Shown here: in pieces, positions 26,190 to 38,807 of the stretch | Numbering within the stretch: the first letter of the stretch is position 1 | Layout: each line of letters opens with the position of its first letter | Assembly: GCF_003590095.1 (NCBI RefSeq) | Contig: NC_039498.1 | Span: 3,720,001 to 3,784,000 of the forward strand | DNA length: 64,000 nucleotides | Source of the DNA: Trichoplusia ni | Lineage: Eukaryota; Arthropoda; Insecta; Lepidoptera; Noctuidae | Reading direction: 5' to 3' | The notes under the pieces: model-generated | What the model was told of the DNA's origin: nothing | What the model saw: the letters and a program-made list of their open reading frames with translations, nothing else | The model's database searches: none | Position numbers and translations under genes: made by a program

Positions 26190-27242
26190 TGTACTACATA
26201 TAGGTATCTATGTTAAAAGAGTGCTGTGTTTACTTAACCCTTGGCTTGGAACTTTCAATTGTTTTTGTGTACTGGAGCTGCGTAAATTTCCGACTTACAG
26301 TGAGTTCATATATCTGAGGAGACGTTCATTTGGAAAGGAGGTTTTATCTTTTAAAGGTAATAAGCTCTATAAGCGTATATTAGCCCAAGTTATTAGTGTA
26401 CACTTGACCTTTGAAGTCGTGTGGTAACTTTTCAGTGTATCACAAACATGTTGCCAAATATCTTTATAACTAGAAATAGAGTTAAGTGTCTTTTTAATTT
26501 AATCGTATAAACTGTAGCAACAAATCGACAAGACGGATAATTAAAACAAATATTACCGTTGTTGAAACATAAAAAAATAAATAGGTTTATTTGGGTAAGG
26601 TAATATAAAGATGTATAGTTTAATGACCTCTAATTTTCTGTTATGTCAAACAAAATAATTTTTGAGTGCTTTTCGTTCATAGGCTGTGAATATGTATTTA
26701 CGCTTATGTAAAATGTCTAGTGTTTGAATTTGAAAATTTTTCATTTTAAATCAGACTTGAGAACCTCATTCCCAGGTAACTCGTCATTGTTTTAAATATG
26801 TATTTAATATCTTGCCAATAACAGTAATATACAGTCACACACAAAATAAATTTAACGATTATAATATTTTACATTTAAGCGGAAACCAACAGAGTTTATT
26901 TTAAAATGTTATAGTTTAAATTATAACGTTGGGGCCTATCTTTTCTTTAATGGCACATTTAGTGACGTTAATATTTGTAGATGGTGCTTTCTACCAAAAT
27001 CTTGGCGGCATTTCAAATACCCATCGCAAACTGAATTAAATATAACAAATCGGTCATATCACTTAAATTAAAGGTGTGAGTTATAGTGTCCGCTGCAGCA
27101 GCCACGACTCCAGCCCCAGGCCTAGTCGAGCATTAAGTTTTTACGCTTTAATACAAACTTTAAAACTGTCTTCGCCACAATAATCCATACCTACCTATTT
27201 CCCGTCTGCAAACAATAATATAATGTTCATGGAACATGATAT
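26190..27242. other. AT-rich noncoding DNA
   Basis: No gene or repeat recognised between the Helitron-like element and the GC-rich island. Confidence 0.6.
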
Positions 27243-27467
27243 TTGGAGACCATTACCATTTATATAACATCGAGGTTGAGTATTTGGCATAATAACTTTA
27301 GCGGTAACGCCAGTGGGACACAATGTTACCGATATTTTGAATTAACCGTAAGTCTTGCAGAGCTGAGACAACTCGTAAGTAAAGCTTACAGAAGGAAGGC
27401 TAGAGAGCGCAACAATGACGGCCGACTTCTTCAGTGCTTAGTCCAACGACATTTGGATTCTCCAAGA

Positions 27468-28007
27468 ATGACTTCACTCAACCTGACCGAATTCGTACTC
27501 GCTCTTCGCGGCAACGAGAGCGATACTTTGTACGCGCTCAACTATAGTCCACATGTCAGATGTTGGCGTTCGATACGCGGGAACCACCGCCGGGAAGTTG
27601 GAACTAGCCTTCTCGGGCTCGCGGCGTTACGGGGCCGGTTCGGCGCGGCGACGGGTCCGCGCTCGCATCGGGCGGCGGCTGGACGCCGTGGTGTGGCGAG
27701 TGTGCCGAGCGGCCGCGGCGGCGCCTCCACGCTACTGCGGCACGCGCCCGCCCGCGCTGCCCCGCGCCACCGCGACGCATCCCCCGGCCGCGCCGCGCGC
27801 CCCGCGCCCCTGCCGCGCCACCGCCCGCACGCACGCCGCATTCTTGCGTTCAGCCCGCCCTCAAGCGCGGATCCGACCCGCACAAAGAGCCTAGACCGCT
27901 CTCGGGGCGTCTACGTCACATCGACTATATCCACGCTTTCTGCAGTAGGTCGCCGTCGCTCACGGGCTTCAACGCACTGCCACATGTTACATTGCAGATA
28001 TCATTAA
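27468..28007 (+). CDS. Candidate N-terminal exon overlapping GC island (unproven)
   Basis: An ATG at 27468 opens a 179-codon frame that runs through the GC-rich island to a stop at 28005-28007. The first 35 residues have balanced composition and two N-glycosylation sequons (NLT at residues 5-7 and NES at 16-18), which would suit the extracellular N-terminus of a membrane protein. Beyond that the translation is low-complexity Ala/Arg/Pro/Gly dictated by GC content. Other frames in the island are equally open on both strands, so the frame and strand are not established. The frame is also open upstream to 27243. Two GTAAGT donor-like hexamers lie at 27348 and 27375. It could equally be 5' untranslated sequence of a gene on either strand. 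Confidence 0.18.
   Translation: MTSLNLTEFVLALRGNESDTLYALNYSPHVRCWRSIRGNHRREVGTSLLGLAALRGRFGAATGPRSHRAAAGRRGVASVPSGRGGASTLLRHAPARAAPRHRDASPGRAARPAPLPRHRPHARRILAFSPPSSADPTRTKSLDRSRGVYVTSTISTLSAVGRRRSRASTHCHMLHCRYH
27590..27900. promoter_or_regulatory. CpG-rich island, candidate promoter / first exon
   Basis: About 310 bp with GC around 75-80% (rows counted by eye), dense in CG dinucleotides, set in DNA of about one third GC with sharp edges on both sides. It is the only such island in 64 kb. In AT-rich insect genomes isolated patches like this often coincide with promoters or first exons of regulated genes. No TATA box, initiator or direction of transcription can be fixed. It may also be a GC-rich coding exon, since all six frames have few stops. 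Confidence 0.45.
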
Positions 28008-30429
28008 CAATTAAAAAGAAAACATCGTACTTACTCGATACAGGATTCGAGAAGAATAACTTTTTTTGAAATGAGTCAATTAAAACAGCTGGATTTCACT
28101 GCAGTGCAATTAATTTGACATCGCGCGTCTCAAAGTGAATTTGTGTCGAATGGGATGCGAAGTGGCAACGATTGGAGAACCAGAACTGATTGAAAACGCA
28201 AACGTTCTGTGGCTCTTGAGGACTGAAGGCCAAGAATTAAAAAAAGGCACGATATAAACTTTCGGACATCCATGAACTTTTAGCAAAAGATCTGTTAGGG
28301 TCACAAAATTAAGTTGCCAAGCTGCGTACACCCAAAGTTAACTGTCGCAATCACAAGACATTGCAGTCTCCAATACACTGCGACGTCCAGTGCCTCTAAA
28401 GTTCGAGCACGTAGTTGTGTGGAGTTCAAACGACCTCCTTATGGAAGTATGCCGCCAATATTGAATACACTATCACAATATTGGCCTTGGGAATTTCTTA
28501 AATATTGCTTAACAGCATGTACATAATGTGCTAGCTACTGCTATTTGACTACTCGACTAGGCCTATACAGACGATTCACAACATGTAAGGAAGTAGTTCT
28601 CTGTGTAAATTGTCTTATGCGGGTTTAACGGATTGTACCAAGTCTCAATGTACACATTACTCGTCTTGATAATAAGATTTTGATGATTACAAACTAGGAA
28701 ACACTTTGAAACAATTTGAAGTAGACTATTTGGATTGCTAAAGCAATCGGTAAAGCTTTGAGCAAGCAAACTCTGTAGCTCATTTACTTAGGAATTGTAC
28801 TAATTGATTTGTCAATTTCTCTGACGGTATTTTTTTTAACGTGGCCAGAATTCGCTAGAGATAAATATATCCATAACGATCTCTTTGCCTGATTTTCTCA
28901 AGAGATGCTTAAAAATATTTCTTCCTTTATAATTAATTGAAACCAAACCCTAATATTACAAGTCTGCAAATCTTACGATAATTAAAAACATGGATCATCA
29001 TTATTTCGGGCAAGGGCTTTATTTACTTTGCTCCTAAAGTTTAATTTTCAAAGGTAAATTCTGAGATAAACTGATACCTTTTTTTCGCCGCTAGCAATAA
29101 AATAGCAACAGGCCTTTAAGATTTGACGGCAGTTAAAACTACTAAGAAGTTTGAATTACAAAAAAGGTACTCCCCTGCGTCTGATATTTTTCCGACTTAT
29201 TGTTTATATTTCTAGGAAAGAAGGTTCTGATATAGAGTTATCAAAATCTGTCTGTGGATAAATACGACTAATATTCAGTATTTCATACCAGCAATTGTAT
29301 AATTAGCATTTCCAATCTACTAAACATAAGTCACAGCAATTGGCTTTTAAAAAACGGATCACAATTAAAGAAAACTGGTCAAAGTCTTGAAATGTATTTC
29401 GCAATCAAATAAGGCTGCCTGGAGTAACATTGTTCTCAGAGTGGCGCGAATAAAAGAAGTGGCCGTCAGGTCAAGCCGGCAACAGCGACGTTGTCAAGAT
29501 CGCTAAACAAAAGTGGATGAGACTAGCTTAAGAACGGATAAAGTTTTGTAAAAAACGGATACTTAAATTCAACACTGGATAAACGCGGGATAAACGGATT
29601 TAACACTAGACACTTTGAACTGAATCTTTTCTGAATACTCACACAAGATTCAAATGTATGAAGAAAATTTGAGAGATCCATGACGTCTCAGCTATCAATT
29701 TAATAGATGTGTGCTGTAACAGTTGACGTTGCGTCTGCGGCGTGGGACTACACAGTGTCGACACCACTCTTTATAACAGTCCCGCTCATAAAATCGTTGT
29801 ATTTCATATCATAAGGTCGCGGGCACAATGATGTTCTTGTTAAATTTACCTGAGTTTTATCATCGTTTATATTGGATGTGACTGAAAAATGGACTCGATG
29901 ACGGGCTAATAGGACAGCTTGTAACCTTCAAATCTCGGACGCATAATTAGGACACGAAAAAGAAATAAAACAGAAGCTCTCCATTGAAACCAGAGTTTAA
30001 AAAAATGTACCTTGTTACAACTACGTCTATCATCTTTTATTTTGATAATTTCCCCATTTAAAGTAGTTGTTAAGTGGTCAATTAATCACAATCAATTGTC
30101 AAATGGACACGTGTGACTAATTACCGATTCAAAATTAGTGTGAATTATGCAAACGCCAGGCAATCAATAAACATCGTAAAGTGTTAATATTGCGAGTTAT
30201 TTTGCACTTGTATTGAAATCTAGCCAAAATAGACACATCGCTGAAAGTATAGGACATTTTAGACTTGTGTGATTCAATTAATCTTTATTAATTCTAGTAT
30301 AGTGACACCTTTCTCTTTATTAGTATGTTTTCATAGTAAAATTACTAACAGTAAGAGTGTGTTACGATGTTGATGCAAATTATTATGTAATGCTTAAAAT
30401 ATTTTCATTTGCAAAATAAAAAATATAAA
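28008..30429. other. Noncoding DNA
   Basis: No recognisable gene or repeat. GC content falls back to background within about 100 bases of the island. A 70-codon plus-strand frame (28314-28526) has no known motif. Confidence 0.5.
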
Positions 30430-31014
30430 TTAAATATTGTTTAAAGTGAAAAGTCCACACATATTCAAAAATGCAAAATGGCGCATGCAAACGGCGACTG
30501 TACAATGGAGATACCCAGATAGATTGTGAAATACACTAAAGAGGCAAACAATAGTAAACTCGGAGTAAAATGACGCGATCCATTCGGTATCATTCAAAAC
30601 TCCATGAATGGTGGCAGGTGTGGAGGGGGGGGGGTTACTGACCCGTTTTCTGAATTTTTGCCAAATGCTCCACTCAGCTGTAAGGGCACTAGGACATCGT
30701 TGCGTAATCACTACTATCATGTATTTTGGCTTCACATTCCAAGATTTTCCCAAAGTTTGGGAAAATGCGTGACTTGCAGTTGTGAAAACTGAAACTTTGT
30801 TGTTTGAAAATAATATCACCATGACCTTCTGAAGTAGATTAAAATACTTTTCGAGCTTCAGTAAATAACGCAACCATCTATTCCATACAACTACTTTTTT
30901 ACCATCTGGTAATTGACAAAATGCACTGAAACATCCGCAAAATCTCCAAATTGTATATAGACTCTTGTAAACAGAGGATTCGAGTAACAATCGTACAGCA
31001 AACCAAACATTCAA
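30430..31014 (-). CDS. Long open frame of unknown origin (possible gene or TE relic)
   Basis: A minus-strand frame with no stop for 194 codons, bounded upstream by TGA. It opens on TTG, and its first ATG is at 30822 (130 codons). In DNA of this composition a 194-codon run is uncommon by chance (my rough estimate is a few percent for the whole window). The translation has no motif I recognise, no signal peptide and no obvious repeats. It includes a Pro run from a 10-G homopolymer at 30625-30634, which is indel-prone. A perfect 11-bp-arm palindrome lies inside at 30744-30766. Could be chance, an exon, or an old transposon fragment. Confidence 0.15.
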   Translation of the reverse strand: MNVWFAVRLLLESSVYKSLYTIWRFCGCFSAFCQLPDGKKVVVWNRWLRYLLKLEKYFNLLQKVMVILFSNNKVSVFTTASHAFSQTLGKSWNVKPKYMIVVITQRCPSALTAEWSIWQKFRKRVSNPPPSTPATIHGVLNDTEWIASFYSEFTIVCLFSVFHNLSGYLHCTVAVCMRHFAFLNMCGLFTLNNI

Positions 31015-31409
31015 TCATCCAAACATTAGCGTCGATAATTTAATAGAAACGGAAGCTTGCCACAATAATTCGGCGTTCGATACAAAATGTCAGTCGGATT
31101 TTTGCGTTGCCCTTTGGCGATCGTGTAATCCCTCTGTATTGCGCGGCATTCACCTGTATGTTATTCTGACGTTTGGTTCTACCATTCGTGGTTAAAAAAT
31201 GTATTTATTTTTAACCAACTCAATACGGAGAGGCTTTTGTTAAAATAACAATACGTTTACAATTTTATTAACTGTCATTTTACCAAAGTAATCTATACAT
31301 ATAATAAAATTGTAGAAAAGTGAAAACTGTACATTGAATTTTTAAAAAAAAGAATAATTGAAGGGTGGTCTACGAACGATTCCGATGCCGAAAATATGAT
31401 TTTTAGAAT

Positions 31410-31443
31410 TTTTGTCTGTTTGTCTGTTTGTCTGTTTGTCTGT
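31410..31443 (+). repeat. (TTTGTCTG)n microsatellite
   Basis: Four consecutive copies of the 8-mer followed by 'tatgtatg'. It sits inside the Helitron-like left end and is a common internal feature of that repeat group. Confidence 0.9.
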
Positions 31444-33289
31444 ATGTATGTCCGGAAAGATCTCGGAAAGTACTGGATAGATTTGATTCATATTTTCAGA
31501 GAATATCAAGAAGAGGTCCGGTCAACATACTTTTTACTTATTATCTCGCTTTTCATTACAGGGGGTGAGCAGGAGCCTTTTATATCTATACACAAATATC
31601 AAATTATCTCATAAACTTCTGAATATATTTCGTTCAAATTTTGCATGAACCTTATCGTACACATAATACAACAAATATACAAAAACCATAACGCTACAAT
31701 GCAGGGGGCATGAGCAGTAAAGTTTTAAATTTTTGGACTCACCCGTAACATCGTGTAATACAATTATGAGGTGTATTTTCACCTCATTGAGTAGTAGGCA
31801 GCACGGTCATCAATTTACATAAAAAAACATCACGCTATTTATCTTAAGACTTTTGGCAGAGCAATAATATATTTTTTCGAAAGTTAATCATTTTCACAAA
31901 ATCAGTCATTTTATTCTCTTTCAAGTCTAATGTAGACCTAGCGCGACAATAATTAAAATAAAAGAAAAATAATTTTGTGTTTATTTACGATAGGTGTATC
32001 TACCTACGTTTTTAGCTCGGTAATGTTGGCGATGCTACTTCAAGATAAAAGAATTCGTAGTGACACTCAACTCAAAGTTGCATGTAGTTCACATTGATCT
32101 CATCTGTAATTATGCATAACAATAAATTACTAAACGACACAGTTAATTATATTACCTTGGTTCATCTGTAACAACTAGCAACAAAAATATAAACTTTCAA
32201 ACAAAAAAAAAGCCTTTCAAACAATGAAATAATGTTTTCTTAAATTTGCGTTTTACATTACATAGGCCAAAAGTATTTCGGATAGAAAAGCCCAGAAAAC
32301 TTCATAATAGGTATGCAATGTGAAAGATCTATACGATCAAAGCTATCATTGAATAAGAGCGTACGCTAGAAGGTTTTTGACATTATGTATCTATTGATAG
32401 AATAATGTCTACTGATAACTGGGATTTTTCAATATTTTAACGATTTGATTGGTCTACATCCGCCATTACAGAGACCGCACACGTGGCTGTTCTAAAGATT
32501 CCTTTAACAATTTATTGTAATCTCTACTTATTTAAAATTTTCTTCTTTCGTAGCCTGGTAAAAACAGGGGAAGGAACGAGACTGAATGAGTTTCTGAGAT
32601 CCCAAAGCTAAGCCGACGAGGATTAGGAACATATTTTTGGAAATTTCTCCAGTAAGGTTGATAATAGCGTGTAGCTATCAGCACTTACATCCGTCACACA
32701 ATGTCTGGAAAATTCATTTTGGCTGTCGGTATCGACAGCATAACCTCATAACCAACCCCACGTAGTCTTTATTTAAGTTCCTCGGTATTTTACTTCAATG
32801 ATCGTCAGGTAGGTTAACGAATAAAATACGTATTTTTCTTTGTAAATTGGTACAGTAAATAGAACTCATGCGCATGAAGTCACTTTTATGTTCATATTTT
32901 GCTTTGTCGTAACATCACAAATTACACATATCCTATACCTACTTTAGATTTTTGTCATTGTCAATTTAAAAAAAGGGGTGTCTGATATTTATTTTTTCAC
33001 GCTATTTATTTATCAGCAATTTAAAGGCAAATCATGATGAAAACACCAGGGGGCCAAGATAACAGGTTTACCAACTTTTTTATTTTGGAAATATTCCAAA
33101 TGTTTGTGAGGAAGATCAGTTTTAATATTAAGAGGACAATCAAACATAACGTGTTTCAGGAAAGCGTTTATCTGGGCGCAATTTTGCGAAATCTTATAAC
33201 ACTATGTAACATCCACAGTTACCGAGCCCGACTCTCACTTCACCAGCTCCGTCCACAAAAATAATTTGACATCTTATTTATATCGTCAG

Positions 33290-33412
33290 AAAACATCGTG
33301 TGTGAAAATAACAACTGTCTGGCTATCACTGTTCCTGAGAAACAGCCAGGTGACAGACAGACGAACGGATACCGGGGCCTCAGTAATATGGTTCTGGTTT
33401 ACCTCTTTGTTT
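33290..33412 (+). repeat. Dispersed lepidopteran repeat, family A copy 3
   Basis: Blocks 'gtgaaaataacaactgtct', 'ggctatcactgttcctga', 'cagccaggtgacagacagac' and 'cctcagtaatatggttc' follow the same order as the other copies. The terminal block is strongly diverged. Confidence 0.6.
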
Positions 33413-33689
33413 ACAGTACAATAATAATTTTATGATACCTCATAATCACTATCATAATCCGTCTAACATTTTCAGGTGTAGGCTGGCCAAAAACAGACGT
33501 GCTCGAAAATCATAACCCACCCAATTAGAAAATGGAAACCCTCGAAAGTAAAACATTTTTAGCAGAAGTGCTAAGACTGAGTTATACCTTCTGTTATTTT
33601 TTCATACTTGCATCCCCCTCCCCATTTTTAAACGGCTCGATTTGTCAAACATGTCTTAACGAACACTCGCACATAATTCACGTTTAAAT

Positions 33690-33785
33690 TAAAATTGTAC
33701 AATTCGTTCGGAAGCTATGATGTCACAGACAGACGGGCAGGCAGGCAGATATGTCAAAGTTATAAGCCCCTCTTTTTGGGATTAA
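33690..33785 (+). repeat. Diverged 'cagacagacgggcaggcagg' repeat segment
   Basis: The stretch 'gatgtcacagacagacggg' followed by repeated 'gcag' and 'ataagcccctctttttggg' resembles internal parts of abundant lepidopteran repeats that carry runs of cagacaga. It lies within the possible Helitron. Confidence 0.4.
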
Positions 33786-34070
33786 ATAAGAAAAAGTCAT
33801 TAAAACAGCTGTGAAATATTTGACACCAGGATAGTATCGTAAAATGAAATGTGTGATGTGATGTGATGAAATGTGTTTGATTCAAACATTTGATAGTCTT
33901 TGGGCCGCTCAAGATTCATTATAATTTAGAAAAAAAAGCAAGCTTAAAATGTAAAAAAAAGTGTTTCATTTTCAATATTGCATTACATTTTTGCGATGAT
34001 CGTTATTATTAAACTTCATAGTTGTTCACATCTTGAAAATCACGCAGACAAAGTCGCGGGCAACAGCTAG

Positions 34071-37000
34071 TTAATAAATAATAAAGAAAATAATGTTGGT
34101 TGATTTTATGGGATCTGAACTACATAATATATGCCATGGAATGTAAGGTAAAATACAAATGCCTAATAGTTCCGTTTTAAATAAAAAATACAGAAGAAAT
34201 GCACCTATAGGTTCAAGGTCCAAACCGACCTTATTGTAGAAAAAATCCAAGCATCGATCCATCTAAAAATAGGAGTCATTTTGAATAGGTAAGAACGAAG
34301 GTTTGGCTTCAATACGGCGGGGTCTCAAGAGAATACCAGAAAAGTCAAGACTTCCACACGAAGACATCCAATACTACCTACTATAATACATTGAAAGTCT
34401 TCTTAAAAAATGTATGTACATATAATCTGTAATGCGACTAATTGCAATGACCAATTAGTAGGGGCCAAATAAACCGGCACAAATGGCTGAACCAAGTTAA
34501 TTCAATAATCCCCGATTGATAATATTTCAGTTCCATTGATTGACAACACATCGGAGCTGGCCGGTGCATTTGTAATAAATTTTCAACGTTATTATCTGTG
34601 TCGTGTTTGCTAATTACGGTTTACAATTTATGATTTATTTTAATGAGCATTTGTTTTAGCGGCCCAAATATCATTATTGGGATGTAGATAATTAGTATCT
34701 TTTAAATACTGTTATTAAGACAACGACACATTTTATTACGAAAATATTTTTTTCTTATATTGTAAATATAATGCATTTCTGAAGTACATTCTGACAATAC
34801 ATTATTAATTCATAATATTCATAATATTAGGTTTGATTTAAGCTGCTCATGTGAATCCGACTTAACCACTCGTCCCCGACCATTTTATTGACATTGACAG
34901 CGAAAATAATCCTAAAGACAATAATAAAAATAATCTAATGGCGCATATAGACGGCAGTGGGACACTCGCGCGGTGTACGCATGACAATATATTATAACAG
35001 AAATACGTAATATGTACGTTTATAATAATCTCGTTTAAGAGAATTGTCCAGAACATGCGCAGATACGACGGTCCTCACAATTTTAATGAGGAATAACGTT
35101 ATCTAACGACGACGTCAATTAAAGAAATCATTCGAAAGCAAATCCTAAATCATTTTAAATTTTAACATCTCTAGATTGACAGCGTTATTTAGAAACACAT
35201 AAACGATTTTCATGTATTTTATAATGTAACAGCCACTGCGGTAACATCAAAATGAATCGTACAACCTTTAAAGTTTTACGCGGTTACGATGTCATAAATG
35301 TTCAAAGATACGATCCACAAATCCATTGACGTACTCACATCTACTCAATCGCGCTATATTTAAAGTTTTTGACACATCTATTGGCACAGAAGCTTCCTCA
35401 AACGCGTAGGCATGTTTATTTATAACGTTAATATTACAAATCATGTCTTTGACAATTTTATTAATCTATGGTTCATGCGTAGTCTGGGACGCGGTCGTTT
35501 TAATGTGTAACCAGGTTTCCGTGTCTAAAGTGGACTAGACGTATTCAATTAATTTCAAAAATACATTTAATAATCTTTAGACTTTCACGTGGATTGAGAT
35601 CGCGAGACGGATGTATTTATATGATGCGAGTGACAAACTAGCTGAGGGCAAGGTTCGGTTCTCACTAAAATAATGATTCATGATTTTAAATTAACTGTTT
35701 TGTTAAAAATAAAGTCATTCATATTATCTGAATAACACGCCTCTCAAGGCAAGACTCTTTAAGTCACATTTTTTTAATTGCCTTGGTAAGTAATTATAAA
35801 TTCATGCACTAGTCAACTTATTTAAATGTAAAACCGCAGAACTCAGCTAGGCATCAACGGGCTCAGCTCAAAGCATTCCTCGCAATATAAATGCACTCCC
35901 TAAATCTAAAGCTGTAAGTAATAGTTCTTAAAGAAACTTCAACTAGTCTTCGGAGCAAAATAGAAAGTTTAAACGCCCATGCCTCCACGGAAGCCGCGAT
36001 GAAAGTTGACTATCCCATTTTTTATGATTCAGTGAGAAATTTGAAAAAGCCGTCGCCGTTTTAAAAGCTTCGTCTATGTAAAATGAACGTGTGATTCACG
36101 TTTCAAGGTGAACGTTGGCCGTTGATATATTTGTTATCTTTCGCACGTCATCTGAAACTGCTTAAGCTGGTACAACTATGGTTGGTTTATAGTTGAGACC
36201 TTGACAACTATTGTTGAGATTCGGAGCTTTGGTTAAAACTTTTTCAAACCAAAAAGTAAGAGCCGACCCACTAAGTTATATTGAAACAATTTCTGGGTCA
36301 AAAATCTAGTATGTTTTTCCTGCCCTTTCTTACATTTAAGGAGTTAAACGTAAAACTATTTTAATCCAAAAAAACATTCAGCCATTTTTGAATAATTCTT
36401 TCCAGCGGAACTCAATCGACGAACATCTTTCATCCCTATTTCCCCTCAAATACAACCAAGGCTACCAAGGTCACGACCAAATCTCTGTCAATAAAGTAGG
36501 CGTCAAGGCTATGATCTTTCATTTTCCCATCAAGCAGCTTAGTGTGAACACATGCGTATTTACTCTCCTTATCAGCCGGTCGCACTATAAGCCTCGGAAC
36601 CCCCGAAACATCACGCTTTGTAATACCACCACCAATAAGTACAGATATTTGCTTGTCTGTGTAAACGCTCGAATCAATTTTCCTATAAGGATTTGCTTGT
36701 AATGATTTTGATTTACTGATGTTTATTGAACGGATTGTTTCTTTTATTGGAATTTTGATGCTTATTATTTTACATTTTGATATCTAAGAAATTCATCATT
36801 CCCATATTTACACATATTTATCATACAAATTTACATTTACGTTACCTACTGCAAAATGGGATATGAAAGGTAAAAAACATCTCAATGAACTCATAAAGCT
36901 CTCAAATATATTGACAGCGGTTTGTTAACAAATTACTGTAGAGGCGTAGACTCAAATAGGCTGAGAAATAGGCCGTTTACTGATGTTGAAAATTCATTAC

Positions 37001-38807
37001 GTTGCTACTGCAAATGACTTAATTAAGCGGTATCGCAACCGCTAAGTGTGCGTCACACAAAAGGCGGGCTTACTTCCTGCCTCGGGGAAAACCTCTTAGA
37101 GCTCTGATAGAAAATTAACAGCGAGGTATTTAGACCTGAGAAATGCACTCGAGAAAAAGGTTTTTTGAAATTTCTTCAACATTTTTCTGAACAGCAAGAA
37201 CAGCTCACCTAACCGTAATTTCTAAGAAGACGTTGCGGGGAAAAGCTGTTGCATTATTTAGCTTGCTTGTTCAGTTGCCGAGTGGCGAGTTCTGATTTTG
37301 GTTTTGGATAAAATTATTCAAGGATTCATGAAAAAAAAATATTAGCCGGTGGTCACTTTTGTGTTTAAGATAGCCTCTCCTTTTATCTCTAAACAATGAC
37401 GGTCAAAATAAATTGGCCATTCACATACCATAGTTTCTAAAACTGTAAAAGCATAAAGTCACCCAAGACCTCTGAAATTTGATCAAACGACTTTTGAAAA
37501 ATATTCCCAACACACATACATATCTAACATTTTATTTAAAATTACCTCTATCAATTAAAATTTAAAAACAAATTAATTAGTCAGTTTCACAACACGGACA
37601 ATATTTGCAGCCGCTAGTTCGGGTCATATTTTTAGCTTAAACAATGCAGGTTAATCTGTAGGACGGAACATTTTAAAGCGCACTCGTAAATATTACTGCC
37701 TTATCTTGTACATCTATGCAAGCAAGGCTACGGAGCTCAGTACTAATAGCTAAAAACACGAATTATGAAGCTAATGGAGTGTTTAAGCTTAATAAATACC
37801 TTGAATCAATTGGTAGGAAATTGCTATTTACCCGCAGAAAAAAATACCTAGCCTGTTTATAAAAATAATCCATTTTTTTTAAACTATACGAATTATCTAC
37901 GTTTTTAGTATTACAACTAGTGAATATATTTTATTACAAAACAATACACTAGGATTCGAGGTATCACTCCATTGTTTTCATCTTCTGTGATTCGAAATTA
38001 TAAACATTTCCTTAAAAATATATTTGTAATACAAGGTTTTGGATTGATAATTTACATGCAAAATTAATGTTTAAAATTGTCAAGAAGTTTTGAAGAATAA
38101 TACAAAAGTATAGGTACATACATACATACGTTACATACGTGTAACATTATGTTAGTTTTATTTTCTTATTCATACTTCGACGTTTCTTTGCAACTCAGTA
38201 ATAAAAAACAACGTGACAATGTAAAAGCGAGATAGCGCAGTCCCTTCCACCATCTCGCTTTAACACCAGCAACAGTGTGTAGAGCTCAAAAGCGCTGATA
38301 GCCGGTAAGCAGTTGATTGACTTTAAGTAAATCGATTTACGGAATATTCGCGCTATAAAATATTTTATGTTCGAACACTAAAGTCGGTCTTAACGTCTAA
38401 CATGACGTTATGAACTTTGAATGCAGTATGGAAGAGATATTGTTTTTGAGTTGCTTTGGAAGGTGGACCTTTGTTCAAGTTTATTGTGTTAGAGGCGTGT
38501 TTTTTTTTAATAACTGTAGGATTGTCGAACGATTCGAAGATTATTATGGAATTGTCTTAGTGAATTATAGAAAGGAAGAAATGAAAGCATTTTTAGGCTT
38601 TCTAAAAAAATGTGTTTTTGATTGTTATAGGTATATTGTAGTTGGTAGGACATGCAAGAACATTCATGGATACATGATACAATAAAAAAATATGTATAAA
38701 TACTTATATTTATACTTTTCTGAGGTTTACTTTTCGAAGTCCATAGTCGTGGGTTGGTGTTGGCCAAAACTTCGGGAAAACGTTTAAAAAATGTTTATAG
38801 TTTGTTA
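34071..38807. other. Noncoding DNA
   Basis: AT-rich with no gene recognised. The longest plus-strand frame (36388-36702, 104 codons) has no known motif. A few poly-A/T runs and TA-rich stretches occur. Confidence 0.5.

Larger units (their letters stand above)
31292..34070 (+). mobile_element. Possible 2.8-kb non-autonomous Helitron
   Basis: The left end reads A|TCTATACATATAATAAAATTG, a typical insect Helitron-like 5' terminus. The right end reads gtcgcgggcaacagCTAG|T, with CTAG preceded by a short gCAGACaaaGTCGC hairpin, as in Helitron 3' ends. Insertion between A and T is the Helitron rule. Close to the left end is a (TTTGTCTG)n tract (31410-31443) characteristic of this group. No Rep/helicase frame is visible. 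A family A copy is nested at 33290-33412. The two ends may belong to separate insertions, so the full span is tentative. Confidence 0.4.

Noticed and set aside
27542..27883. 113-codon minus-strand Arg/Ala-rich frame, and similar frames in the island
   Set aside because: GC-rich DNA has few stop codons in any frame, so the open length carries no information; composition is low complexity.
31396..31614. 72-codon frame with a Val/Cys-rich start
   Set aside because: It is simply the translation of the TTTGTCTG microsatellite and adjoining Helitron-like repeat.
36388..36702. 104-codon plus-strand frame
   Set aside because: No ATG-context, motif or compositional support; one of several such frames expected by chance.
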